64,000 bases of DNA from NCBI RefSeq assembly GCF_000012085.2, contig NC_008710.1, forward strand, positions 682,001-746,000, given 5' to 3'. This DNA is from Borrelia turicatae 91E135 (GTDB lineage: Bacteria > Spirochaetota > Spirochaetia > Borreliales > Borreliaceae). The translations under genes were made by a program, and so were the position numbers. Below the pieces are notes generated by a model. It worked only from the letters and a program-made list of their open reading frames with translations, was not told the DNA's origin and ran no database searches. Positions 1-8,114 of the stretch are shown here, one piece after another (the stretch's first letter is position 1; every line of letters begins with the position of its first letter).

Positions 1-422
1 ATGTCAACTTTGGTTTTGTTATAAAGTATTCCCATTACTCCCCAAAAGAGAGGTACAGAATAAAAATTACCAAAGTCATGTTCTAGATTGTAAAGTTTAT
101 CTAATATATTATTTTTTACATTTTGCAGTTTTGAATAATCTAGCTTTTCAATTTTGCTTTCACTTATTAATTCTCCAATCAAATATTCTGATGGAACTAT
201 GATGTCATAATAACCTTTTGTGTTATTAAATTTTGCCATCATTTCTTCATTGTTATTGAAACATTCATAATTGATTTTTATATTATTTTCTCTTTCAAAT
301 TGAGCTAGTAATTTTTCATCAATATATTCTGCCCAGTTGAGGACATTAAGAGTACTTTGTGTTTTTTGAGAAGAACAAGAGGTGACTATTAAAATTATTG
401 CTAATATTAAAAATTTTTTCAA
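1..422 (-). CDS. potD: Spermidine/putrescine-binding lipoprotein PotD, N-terminal 140 residues
   Basis: This is the substrate-binding component of a polyamine ABC transporter, cut by the left window edge. The reading frame starts at a TTG (422-420) preceded by AAGGAG about 8 bases upstream. The product begins with a short Lys-rich, hydrophobic signal sequence ending in a lipobox, IVTSC, with Cys16 as the predicted lipidated residue. The mature part opens with LNVLNWAEYI, which is the usual start of PotD/PotF-type binding proteins, and continues with IIVPSEYLIGEL. It is the last gene of the operon potA-potB-potC-potD and follows potC by 17 bases. The C-terminal half, including most of the binding cleft, lies outside the window. 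Confidence 0.9.
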   Translation of the reverse strand, partial: MKKFLILAIILIVTSCSSQKTQSTLNVLNWAEYIDEKLLAQFERENNIKINYECFNNNEEMMAKFNNTKGYYDIIVPSEYLIGELISESKIEKLDYSKLQNVKNNILDKLYNLEHDFGNFYSVPLFWGVMGILYNKTKVD

Positions 423-439
423 AATTTAACTCCTTATTA

Positions 440-1231
440 TTAAATTTCTGTATCTACTGTTAATTTTTTGATTCCTACACATTTATTTATAATAAATAGA
501 AGGCTGAGTATTACAAAAAATAGTATAGAAGAAATGGCATTAATTATTGGTTTTATTCCTCTCTTAGTTAAAGAGTTTATGAGTATTGATAAATTATTAA
601 ACCCTTGGCCTGTTGTGAAAAATGATATTAAAAAGTCATCAATCGATAATGTAAATGCAATGAGCCCCCCTGTTACCACACTTCCAATTATTTCTGGATA
701 TATTATGTTTTTAAAAATTTGGATTTCTGATGCTCCAAGATCTCGAGCTGCATCAATAACGTTTTCTGAAAGAGAATATAATTTAGGCAAAATTATTATT
801 ATTATGTAAGGTGTTGAGAAGATTATGTGAGACATTAGCATTGTAGAAAAACCCAGCTGTATTTTTATCAAAGAAAAAAATGTCATTAAACTAATTCCTG
901 TTACGATGTCAGGATTAATTATTGGTATTTTATTGATTGATAACAGGATGGTTTTTATTTTTTTGTTTTTTGTTTTGTAAATACTGTAAGCCCCCAGAAC
1001 ACCAATTACAATAGAAATTAAGGATGATACTATTGCTATTAATAAAGTATTATATATAACTATTTTTATTTGCTGTGATGCAAAGACTTCCTTATACCAT
1101 TTTAGGCTAAATCCTTGAAAAAAAAATCCATTATTCCCTGCGTTAAAAGAATAAATTATTAAAATTAATATGGGCGCATAAACAAATCCAAGTGTCAGAA
1201 ATAAAAAAGTATTTTTTAGTATTTTAAGCAT
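440..1231 (-). CDS. potC: Spermidine/putrescine ABC transporter permease PotC
   Basis: This is one of the two inner-membrane permeases of the polyamine importer. The 263-residue product has about six hydrophobic segments. It carries the EAA loop (DAARDLGA at residues 160-167, followed by a conserved Pro) that contacts the ATPase PotA. The length is normal for PotC. The ATG at 1231 lies 15 bases after potB. It sits third in the operon, between potB and potD, as in other bacteria. The assignment to PotC rather than PotB rests on gene order and on length. Confidence 0.93.
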   Translation of the reverse strand: MLKILKNTFLFLTLGFVYAPILILIIYSFNAGNNGFFFQGFSLKWYKEVFASQQIKIVIYNTLLIAIVSSLISIVIGVLGAYSIYKTKNKKIKTILLSINKIPIINPDIVTGISLMTFFSLIKIQLGFSTMLMSHIIFSTPYIIIIILPKLYSLSENVIDAARDLGASEIQIFKNIIYPEIIGSVVTGGLIAFTLSIDDFLISFFTTGQGFNNLSILINSLTKRGIKPIINAISSILFFVILSLLFIINKCVGIKKLTVDTEI

Positions 1232-1246
1232 ATTAATATCCTTATT

Positions 1247-2044
1247 TTATGTTGTTTTTTGCATTAATTTAAGTATTATTAAGTTGAATATCAATATTAC
1301 TATCATTACAATAAATGAAATAGCAGCGCCAGTATGCCAATCTTCTACGAATAAGAATTGTTTTTCAATTAAATTGCCGATTAAAATTTGTTTAGCGCCA
1401 CCTAATAGATCTGATATGATCAACACTGTGATTGAAGGTATGAATACCATTATTATTCCTGTCGCAAGATATGATAATGTTAATGGTAGCTTTATGTATA
1501 ATAATACTTGCCACATTCTTGCACCAAGGTCCCTTGCAGCTTCAATATATTCATATTTTATTTTCGAAAGTCCTATATATATTGGTAAGACCATAAATGG
1601 TAGAAAATTATATACCATACCGATTATTACGGCTTTTTCATTGTAGAGCAGTTCTATAGTTTCAAGTCCCATGGCTTTTAGCAAATTATTAATAATTCCA
1701 TTTTTTCCTAATATTCTGATCCAAGCATAAGTTCTAAGTAGGGTATTGATCCACATAGGGAGTATTATCATTATGATGAGCATATTTTGAACGCTTTTTT
1801 TTGACATGGATATGAACCATGCGGTGGGATATCCAATTAGCATACAAAATATGGTTGTAATTAAGGCAAAGTTTATGCTTCTTGAAAAAATTCTTAAGTA
1901 GCTTGGTTCTAATAATTTTATAAAATTTGCAAATGTGAGTTCATTTTGCTCATTGAAAAATCCTAAACCTATTATTATTACTAATGGGAAGATAATAAAG
2001 ATTGATAAGAATAAAGTATATAGTATTAGAATTATTCTATTCAT
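1247..2044 (-). CDS. potB: Spermidine/putrescine ABC transporter permease PotB
   Basis: This is the partner permease of PotC, about 265 residues with six predicted membrane segments and an EAA loop (EAARDLGA) in the second half. I chose the ATG at 2044 because AAGGAA lies about 9 bases upstream, at the very end of potA. A GTG at 2062 is also in frame and would overlap the potA stop codon (2052-2050), but it has no good ribosome binding site. The five-base gap to potA suggests translational coupling. Confidence 0.92.
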   Translation of the reverse strand: MNRIILILYTLFLSIFIIFPLVIIIGLGFFNEQNELTFANFIKLLEPSYLRIFSRSINFALITTIFCMLIGYPTAWFISMSKKSVQNMLIIMIILPMWINTLLRTYAWIRILGKNGIINNLLKAMGLETIELLYNEKAVIIGMVYNFLPFMVLPIYIGLSKIKYEYIEAARDLGARMWQVLLYIKLPLTLSYLATGIIMVFIPSITVLIISDLLGGAKQILIGNLIEKQFLFVEDWHTGAAISFIVMIVILIFNLIILKLMQKTT

Positions 2045-2049
2045 ATTTA

Positions 2050-3093
2050 TTATTCCTTGCACATTACATGAATATCATCAGGGCCTAATGAGATATCAAC
2101 TTCTTCACCAACTTTTGTCAGTTTTGTGCTTTGAACTAACCAATGAGATTTTTGAATTTCTAGTGTCATTTCGTAGTGTACACCCTGGAATACAGCTGAA
2201 GTAATTATTCCACTTAAATGTCCCTGGCCTTTTGGTAATATTTTTACGTCTTCTGGTCGTATTACAAGGTCAACGGGTTCTTTATTTTTAAATCCTTTAT
2301 CAAGACATTTGAAATCTTTACCAAACATTTTGACTATAAATTCTTTTTCGTACGTTCCTTCAAAAATATTGCTCTCGCCAATAAAACTGGCTACAAATCT
2401 TGTTTTGGGTTCATTATAAATTTCTTCCGGTGTTCCAATTTGAAGGATTATTCCTTCATTCATTACTACTATTCTGTCGCTCATTGTTAATGCTTCTTCT
2501 TGATCGTGTGTGACATAGATGAATGTTATTCCAAGCTTTCTTTGTATTTTTTTAAGTTCTTTTTGCATTTCTTGTCTCATCTTTAAGTCAAGAGCTGAGA
2601 GTGGTTCATCTAATAATAAAAGTTTAGGTTCCATAATTATTGCTCTTGCAATTGCGACTCTTTGTTTTTGTCCACCTGATAGTTCATTAATATTTCTGTA
2701 AGCGTATTTTTGCATACCAATTAAGGAAAGTGCGGCTTTTACTTTTTCTTGAATTAAATTTTTGTTTACTTTTTTCATTCTAAGTCCGAATGAGATATTG
2801 TCGAAAACATTCATGTGTGGGAAGAGAGCATAGTTTTGAAATACAGTATTAATTTCTCTTTTATTAGGTGTAATTTTTGAAATCTCTTTTGATAGGAAAT
2901 GAATTTCTCCTTTGTTTTGATTTAAAAAACCCCCTATTATTTTTATTAGTGTTGTTTTACCGCATCCTGATGGACCAAGTAGGGTAATAAATTCATTTTT
3001 TTTAATTTTTAAATTAATTGTATCTAGAGTTTTATTATTACTATCAGTATAATAATGACTTAAGTCTTTAATCTCTAGGATGTAATTATTCAA
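2050..3093 (-). CDS. potA: Spermidine/putrescine ABC transporter ATP-binding protein PotA
   Basis: This is the ATPase that drives polyamine import. The 347-residue protein has a Walker A motif (GPSGCGKTT, 40-48), the ABC signature LSGGQ (138-142), Walker B (LLLLDEP, 158-164), a switch histidine in THDQEEA, and a C-terminal TOBE-type regulatory region. The start is a TTG at 3093, preceded by an unusual run of six A and six G that contains the only Shine-Dalgarno-like sequence. It is the first gene of potABCD and has a strong sigma70-type promoter upstream. Confidence 0.95.
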   Translation of the reverse strand: MNNYILEIKDLSHYYTDSNNKTLDTINLKIKKNEFITLLGPSGCGKTTLIKIIGGFLNQNKGEIHFLSKEISKITPNKREINTVFQNYALFPHMNVFDNISFGLRMKKVNKNLIQEKVKAALSLIGMQKYAYRNINELSGGQKQRVAIARAIIMEPKLLLLDEPLSALDLKMRQEMQKELKKIQRKLGITFIYVTHDQEEALTMSDRIVVMNEGIILQIGTPEEIYNEPKTRFVASFIGESNIFEGTYEKEFIVKMFGKDFKCLDKGFKNKEPVDLVIRPEDVKILPKGQGHLSGIITSAVFQGVHYEMTLEIQKSHWLVQSTKLTKVGEEVDISLGPDDIHVMCKE

Positions 3094-3115
3094 CTAATGG
3101 GACCCCCCTTTTTTG

Positions 3116-3137
3116 CATGTGTCTATTGAACCACATG
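3116..3137 (-). promoter_or_regulatory. Small inverted repeat in the potA leader
   Basis: CATGTG and CACATG form a 6-bp inverted repeat around a 10-base loop, at or just after the predicted transcription start. It is followed by the A6G6 run that leads into the potA start. The stem is short, so its function is uncertain. Confidence 0.35.
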
Positions 3138-3144
3138 AAACTAG

Positions 3145-3173
3145 ATTATACTTTATATTAATGCTTATGTAAA
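3145..3173 (-). promoter_or_regulatory. Sigma70-type promoter of potABCD
   Basis: Read on the minus strand, TTTACA (3173-3168) is followed by a 17-base spacer and a perfect TATAAT (3150-3145). The -35 element overlaps the stop codon of rbgA (3167-3165). Transcription would begin near 3138 and give a leader of about 45 bases before the potA TTG. Confidence 0.75.
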
Positions 3174-4031
3174 TGACTTGTATTTATTGTTATTATGACG
3201 TTTTACGTCAAGTATAATTTTTCCAAATTTTCCTTCCCTATATTCTTTTATTAATATTTTTGATGCCCGTTCAATGTCTATTTTATGTTTTTTATTTATA
3301 AATCCTCTTGTTTTTGCAAATTCTTCTAAAATTTCAAGTGAATTTGTTGATATTATATTATATTTGTTTAGTAATTTGGTTTTGTTATTTATGTGCATTT
3401 TTTTAAGTAGATATAGCGCAAGTTCTGTATTATCTATTATTTCATTTTTTATCATATCTAGTATTGCAAGTTTTTTTGCAATCTCTTGATCTTCTAAGTT
3501 GTGCCATAAGATTCCCGGCATGTCAAAGATATTAATTCTTTCGTTTATTTTTAATATTTGTATATTTTTTGTGTGTCCTGGTTTATTTGCAACACTTGTG
3601 CTTTTTTTTCCTACCAGTAGGTTAATTATTGATGATTTTCCAACATTTGGCACTCCTATTACTAATACTTTTATTTTTTCTTCGTAAGTTTTAATTTTTT
3701 TCACATTAGCTATTTTTATTATGTTATCTATTATTTGTTTTTTCATTCCTTTTTTGTATATGTTTGTGATTAGTACATTATTTCCAAGTGTTTCAAAATA
3801 TTCTCTCCATTTTAGAATTTCTTCTTCTTGTGCAAGATCTGATTTGTTTAAAAGTATTATTTTATTCCTATTTGAATTTTTAATAATTTTTTCAGTTAGT
3901 GGATTTTGGCTACTAAGTGGAGCTCTAGCGTCAAGTATTTCTAATACAATATTTGTTCTTTGGAGATTTTCTTGGATTAAGTCTAATGCTCTTTTCATAT
4001 GACCAGGGAACCAGTTGATTTTATTTGACAT
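3165..4031 (-). CDS. rbgA: Circularly permuted ribosome-assembly GTPase RbgA/YlqF
   Basis: GTPases of this family act late in assembly of the 50S ribosomal subunit. The 288-residue product shows the permuted motif order: G4 (NKSDL, 62-66) comes before G1 (GVPNVGKS, 126-133) and G3 (DMPG, 170-173). The N-terminal INWFPGHM is the family hallmark and fixes the start at the ATG at 4031. A GTG at 4082 would add 17 unrelated residues. No Shine-Dalgarno sequence precedes the ATG; instead a TATAAT lies six bases upstream, which suggests a leaderless mRNA. Confidence 0.93.
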   Translation of the reverse strand: MSNKINWFPGHMKRALDLIQENLQRTNIVLEILDARAPLSSQNPLTEKIIKNSNRNKIILLNKSDLAQEEEILKWREYFETLGNNVLITNIYKKGMKKQIIDNIIKIANVKKIKTYEEKIKVLVIGVPNVGKSSIINLLVGKKSTSVANKPGHTKNIQILKINERINIFDMPGILWHNLEDQEIAKKLAILDMIKNEIIDNTELALYLLKKMHINNKTKLLNKYNIISTNSLEILEEFAKTRGFINKKHKIDIERASKILIKEYREGKFGKIILDVKRHNNNKYKSFT

Positions 4032-4037
4032 TGTTAA

Positions 4038-4043
4038 ATTATA
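4038..4043 (-). promoter_or_regulatory. -10 element placed for a leaderless rbgA transcript
   Basis: A perfect TATAAT on the minus strand ends six bases before the rbgA ATG, so transcription would be expected to begin at or within a base or two of the start codon. There is no good -35 hexamer at 16-18 bases. Confidence 0.45.
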
Positions 4044-4176
4044 GCTTAATTTAATCAGATATGAAATTTGTGTTTTATGCACTTAAATTTATGATGAATT
4101 GAATCTTTTTTAAAAATGGTATAGTTTGTAAATTTAAGATTGCTTTAAACGATTAAATCATAGGAGGTTTTATATC

Positions 4177-4881
4177 ATTGAAAAAATTAAAAAAGGTCTA
4201 ATTGTATCTTGCCAAGCTCTTGAAGGAGAGCCTTTACATAGTAGTTTTATTATGTCTAAGATGGCCTTAGCAGCAAAGATGGGAGGGGCAGTTGGAATTA
4301 GGGCCAATAGTGTTCTAGATATTCATCAAATCAAATCAGAAATTGATTTGCCCATAATAGGTATTGTTAAGAGAGTTTATAATGATTCTCCTGTTTTTAT
4401 TACGCCTACTATTAAAGAAGTCGATGAACTTTGTAGTGAAGGGGTTGATGTGATTGCTCTTGATGCTACTCTTAGAAAGCGTCCCGATGGTCTTTTGTTG
4501 TCTGAGTTTTTTAATAAGATTAAAGAAAAATATCCAAGTCAGCTCTTGATGGCAGATATTGCTTCTTTAGAAGAGGCTGTTAATGCAGATAGACTTGGAT
4601 TTGATTTTATTGGTACGACTTTACATGGATATACCAAGGATACTGAAGGGTGCAATATTGCAGATAATGATTTTGCCTTTTTAAAAAATTTACTTAAGTG
4701 TAATTTCAAATCAAAGTTAATAGTTGAGGGAAAAATTGATACTCCTCTTAAGGCTAAGAGAAGCTTTGAGCTTGGGGTTTCTTTAGTTGTTGTAGGTGGA
4801 GCTATTACACGGCCTATGGAAATTACAAAAAAATTTGTTGATAAAATAAATGAGGTTAAAGAAATTTGGGAGTATTTATAA
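4177..4881 (+). CDS. nanE: N-acetylmannosamine-6-phosphate 2-epimerase NanE, apparent ATT start
   Basis: NanE converts ManNAc-6-P to GlcNAc-6-P, feeding amino sugars into glycolysis or cell-wall synthesis. The conserved family opening ([16 protein letters not shown]) lies upstream of the first ATG (4252), so the protein must start earlier. In that frame no ATG, GTG or TTG occurs between the upstream stop (4135-4137) and 4252. An AGGAGG at 4162-4167 is well spaced from an ATT at 4177, which I take as the start, giving 234 residues, a normal length. Further TIM-barrel signatures are visible ([23 protein letters not shown]). It lies 40 bases before ptsG and probably shares its transcript. Confidence 0.88.
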   Translation: MEKIKKGLIVSCQALEGEPLHSSFIMSKMALAAKMGGAVGIRANSVLDIHQIKSEIDLPIIGIVKRVYNDSPVFITPTIKEVDELCSEGVDVIALDATLRKRPDGLLLSEFFNKIKEKYPSQLLMADIASLEEAVNADRLGFDFIGTTLHGYTKDTEGCNIADNDFAFLKNLLKCNFKSKLIVEGKIDTPLKAKRSFELGVSLVVVGGAITRPMEITKKFVDKINEVKEIWEYL

Positions 4882-4921
4882 TATCTAATGTGTTTCTTTT
4901 GTAGACATATAGGAGGGTTTT

Positions 4922-6466
4922 ATGGGAAAATTTTTTGAAAATGCCCAAAAATTTGGACGTTCTTTTATGTTGCCTATTGCTATTCTTCCCGCAGCAGGAT
5001 TATTTTTGGGTATTGGAGGTGCTTTATCTAATCCGGCAACTGTCAACACATATTCTTTTTTGAATGTATTTTTTCTTCAGTCAGTGTTTAATATAATGCG
5101 TACCGCCGGTGCTATTATTTTTGTTAATTTGCCACCAATATTTGCAATTGGAGTTGCCGTTGGACTTGCAAAATCAGACAAGGGAACAGCAGGACTTGCT
5201 GCTTTTATTGGATATCTTGTTTTGAATTCTACTATTGGTATTTTAGTTGATATGTTTAGTAATTCCGAGGAACTCTCAAAAGGAGCTGTTGGATTAATAC
5301 TTGGAATTAGAACTTTAGAAACAGGTGTTTTTGGAGGAATTATTGTTGGCATTTTAACTTATTATCTTCATAATAAGTTTAATAAAATTGAATTTCCAAA
5401 AGTTCTTGGATTTTTTTCAGGTTCTAGATTTATACCAATAATAGTTTCTTTTTCAAATATTTTTCTTGCTGTATGTATGTTTATATTTTGGCCATACATG
5501 CAAGCTGGGATTAGCAAAATGGGTGTCTTAGTGGATGCAACAGGATATGTTGGTACTCTTATTTACGGGATTTTTTTACGAATGCTTGGTCCTTTTGGAC
5601 TGCATCATATATTTTATTTGCCTTTCTGGACAACAGGTCTTGGTGGTTCTGAAATTATTAATGGTAAGTTAGTTGAAGGAACTCAGAATATCTTTTTTGC
5701 TGAACTTGCCTCTCATAGTACTGATAAATTTTTTATTGGAACTAGTCGTTTTATGAGTGGAAGATTTATTACTATGATGTTTGGATTACCAGGTGCTGCT
5801 CTTGCGCTTTATCGCCTTGCAAAGCCTAATCAAAAGACAAAGGTTTTTGGTCTTTTATTCTCATCAGCTTTAACTTCTTTTTTGACAGGAATAACAGAAC
5901 CTCTTGAATTTTCTTTTCTTTTTGTGGCACCAGTTCTTTATGTGCTTCATGCAGTATTTGATGGTTTTGCATTTATGTTTGCTCATATTTTACAAATCAC
6001 AATAGGACAGACTTTTTCTGGAGGATTTATTGATTTTATTCTTTTTGGAATTTTGCAGGGGAATGCAAGAACAAATTGGGTTTTAGTTCCATTGGTAGGT
6101 GTTTGTTGGTTTTTCCTATATTATTTTAGTTTTGCTTTTTTAATATCTAAATTCAACTATAAAACCCCTGGGAGAGAAGATACTATAAATTCTAATGACA
6201 CATTTCTTTCTGATGCAACTGTCAAGGGAGATAATGTTGCATCTCAAGTAATTATGGGACTTGGGGGTAGTGATAATATTATTGAACTTGATTGTTGTGC
6301 TACAAGGCTTAGAGTTACTGTGAAAGATTCGCTTAAAGTTTTAAAAAATACCTTGGAGAATACAGGAGCAAAGGGAATCCTTATTAAGAATAGTGGCGTG
6401 CAGGTGATTTATGGTCCTGGTGTTAGTGTGCTTAAAAATGAAATTGAAGAAATTCTTGGTAATTAA
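4922..6466 (+). CDS. ptsG: PTS glucose-family EIICB transporter PtsG
   Basis: This membrane protein imports and phosphorylates glucose or a related sugar. The 514-residue product has an N-terminal EIIC domain of about ten membrane segments (residues 10-410) beginning with FMLPIAILPAAG. A short linker leads to a C-terminal EIIB domain with the phosphorylated cysteine in the motif CATRLR (Cys459). There is no EIIA domain, so it needs a separate EIIA protein. An AGGAGG lies 6-7 bases before the ATG. Its position after nanE raises the possibility of an amino sugar as substrate; glucose is the family default. Confidence 0.93.
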   Translation: MGKFFENAQKFGRSFMLPIAILPAAGLFLGIGGALSNPATVNTYSFLNVFFLQSVFNIMRTAGAIIFVNLPPIFAIGVAVGLAKSDKGTAGLAAFIGYLVLNSTIGILVDMFSNSEELSKGAVGLILGIRTLETGVFGGIIVGILTYYLHNKFNKIEFPKVLGFFSGSRFIPIIVSFSNIFLAVCMFIFWPYMQAGISKMGVLVDATGYVGTLIYGIFLRMLGPFGLHHIFYLPFWTTGLGGSEIINGKLVEGTQNIFFAELASHSTDKFFIGTSRFMSGRFITMMFGLPGAALALYRLAKPNQKTKVFGLLFSSALTSFLTGITEPLEFSFLFVAPVLYVLHAVFDGFAFMFAHILQITIGQTFSGGFIDFILFGILQGNARTNWVLVPLVGVCWFFLYYFSFAFLISKFNYKTPGREDTINSNDTFLSDATVKGDNVASQVIMGLGGSDNIIELDCCATRLRVTVKDSLKVLKNTLENTGAKGILIKNSGVQVIYGPGVSVLKNEIEEILGN

Positions 6467-6485
6467 TTCCAGGTTTAATTTTTTG

Positions 6486-6520
6486 AGCAAGTGTATACTT
6501 TTGTATATCACTTGCTTTTT
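6486..6520. terminator. Bidirectional intrinsic terminator between ptsG and the hydrolase gene
   Basis: AGCAAGTG pairs with CACTTGCT, with an inner TATAC/GTATA stem, a TTTT loop and one bulged T. It is followed by five T on the plus strand, and A-rich sequence on the other side gives T on the minus strand. It sits between convergent genes and overlaps the hydrolase stop codon. Confidence 0.8.
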
Positions 6521-7491
6521 ATATTTTTAATAAAATCAACCGCATGTTTTGTTAAATAAGATGTATTTTGAGCACTCCTGTAACTATGATTTCCTGCAGG
6601 AACATGGGAGTGAAAGCTTTCAACAAGGATTATTGGTATTGTTTTTTTATATCCCCCATATTCACTTATGAATTTATTTATTGTTTGAGAATCTACTGTA
6701 GGGTCATTTGGGGAATAAGCTATTGTTAGCGGAGTTTTTATCTCATTGAAACCATTATTATTAATTAATTTAACGAGGCCCATCATTGCAATTATTGAAT
6801 CGACTTGTCGTATTGGTGAATGGAATGGTGTGATCTCTTCATGTTCTATTCTTTTATTTTGCCTTATTTCAAGTTCATTATATCCACCTGTTATAAGGTA
6901 AGCAATTTGACGTCCCCAAGGATAGTAAATTAAACTTGTTCTTTTATCTTTAGGATAAATATTAGGTGATATTAAAACGGCAGAATATATTTTGTCTGGG
7001 TAGTTTTTTAATGCCCAAATAGCACAAGCTCCACCGTTTGAGGTTCCAATGAGTATTAATTTTTCTCCTATTGATTGTCCAATTTGAATGGCTTCATCAA
7101 TATCTCTTAACCAGTCTTTAGTTTTGACGTCTTTAAATGCGTTTTTGTCGTTAATTCCGTGTCCTTTGAGTCTTGTAAAGAAGATATTTGCGTTTAATGC
7201 TTTTGCTATGTTATTTGGGATAGGATAAATCTCATTTTTAGATGCTCCAAATCCATGAATATATATTACTGCGTATTCTGTTCTTTTTTGATCCCCGTTC
7301 CATATGATTTCTTTTTTTGTATTTGCTTCTAGATTGAACTTGGATTCTTCAGTTAGTAAGTATTGATCAATTTCTCCAAGTTTATTGGGAATTTTGGTTT
7401 CTTCAAATTCATTTCTAAATTTCATTCTTGGTCCTACTACTATTAAAAGAAGTAAGAATATCAAGATAAAAATTGTGTTTTTTATATTCAT
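6508..7491 (-). CDS. Membrane-anchored or exported alpha/beta hydrolase
   Basis: This is a probable carboxylesterase or lipase-like enzyme of about 327 residues. An N-terminal hydrophobic segment (roughly residues 5-20) should export or anchor it. The nucleophile elbow is GTSNGG, an oxyanion-type HGFGA precedes it, and candidate catalytic Asp (YSPNDPTVD) and His (SFHSHVP) follow in the expected order. I chose the ATG at 7491, which has AAGGAAAG just upstream; a longer frame to 7617 overlaps bosR. The gap to bosR is 13 bases, so the two are probably co-transcribed. The substrate is unknown. Confidence 0.85.
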   Translation of the reverse strand: MNIKNTIFILIFLLLLIVVGPRMKFRNEFEETKIPNKLGEIDQYLLTEESKFNLEANTKKEIIWNGDQKRTEYAVIYIHGFGASKNEIYPIPNNIAKALNANIFFTRLKGHGINDKNAFKDVKTKDWLRDIDEAIQIGQSIGEKLILIGTSNGGACAIWALKNYPDKIYSAVLISPNIYPKDKRTSLIYYPWGRQIAYLITGGYNELEIRQNKRIEHEEITPFHSPIRQVDSIIAMMGLVKLINNNGFNEIKTPLTIAYSPNDPTVDSQTINKFISEYGGYKKTIPIILVESFHSHVPAGNHSYRSAQNTSYLTKHAVDFIKNIKSK

Positions 7492-7504
7492 ATATTGCTT
7501 TCCT

Positions 7505-8023
7505 TTAATTATTTTCATAATCAATATTAGATTTTTCTTTTTTAGATTGTTGATAACAATTATTACATGATCCTGAGTAAATAATTTCAATGGATTTGGT
7601 TTTCCATTCTTCTCCAAGTTTGTCTTTCAGAATATCTTTAATGTCATCAAGTTGGATGGGATAGACTTGATTGCATTTGTTGCATTTAAAGTGAGCTATT
7701 GTAGAAGTCAAACTTAGATAGAATCTTGTTTCTTTTTGATCGGTTGTTTTTATATCTTTAAGAATATTACGTTCTTTTAAAATGTTTAATGTATTATACA
7801 CTGTTGCTTTTGATAAACTTGGTATTTCTTTTATTAATTTATTGTAAATTTCTTTTGCTGTAAAATACTCTTTTGGATTTGAGGCAATGTGTAGAATTAT
7901 TCTATTTCTTGAATGTGAGGCTTTCATGCCCAACTCTGTTGTTAATGATTTTAGCAAGATAGGGTCATTAGTAATTCCGACTTTTTCTAAAGTGGAATGT
8001 ACCTCTATTGTATTGTTGTTCAT
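7505..8023 (-). CDS. bosR: Fur/PerR-family regulator BosR
   Basis: BosR is the Borrelia oxidative stress regulator; in B. burgdorferi it also influences the RpoN-RpoS pathway. The 172-residue product has an N-terminal winged helix (about 40-95, with SKATVYNTLN as the recognition region). A C-terminal dimerisation domain carries two CXXC pairs (Cys114/117 and Cys153/156) that should bind structural zinc. The start ATG has AAAGGG upstream. A gene for Dps, which BosR is reported to control in B. burgdorferi, lies in the same window (52695-53219). Confidence 0.93.
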   Translation of the reverse strand: MNNNTIEVHSTLEKVGITNDPILLKSLTTELGMKASHSRNRIILHIASNPKEYFTAKEIYNKLIKEIPSLSKATVYNTLNILKERNILKDIKTTDQKETRFYLSLTSTIAHFKCNKCNQVYPIQLDDIKDILKDKLGEEWKTKSIEIIYSGSCNNCYQQSKKEKSNIDYENN

Positions 8024-8114
8024 ATATAATACCCTTTATTATTTAAGATTAAGTACTTTAATGTCCTTATAGAAATAATTTTATAACGGTTTATTAATAT
8101 TTTGCTACTGATAG

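Noticed and set aside
2045-2062. GTG at 2062 as the potB start
   Set aside because: It would overlap the potA stop and has no ribosome binding site; the ATG at 2044 has AAGGAA at good spacing.
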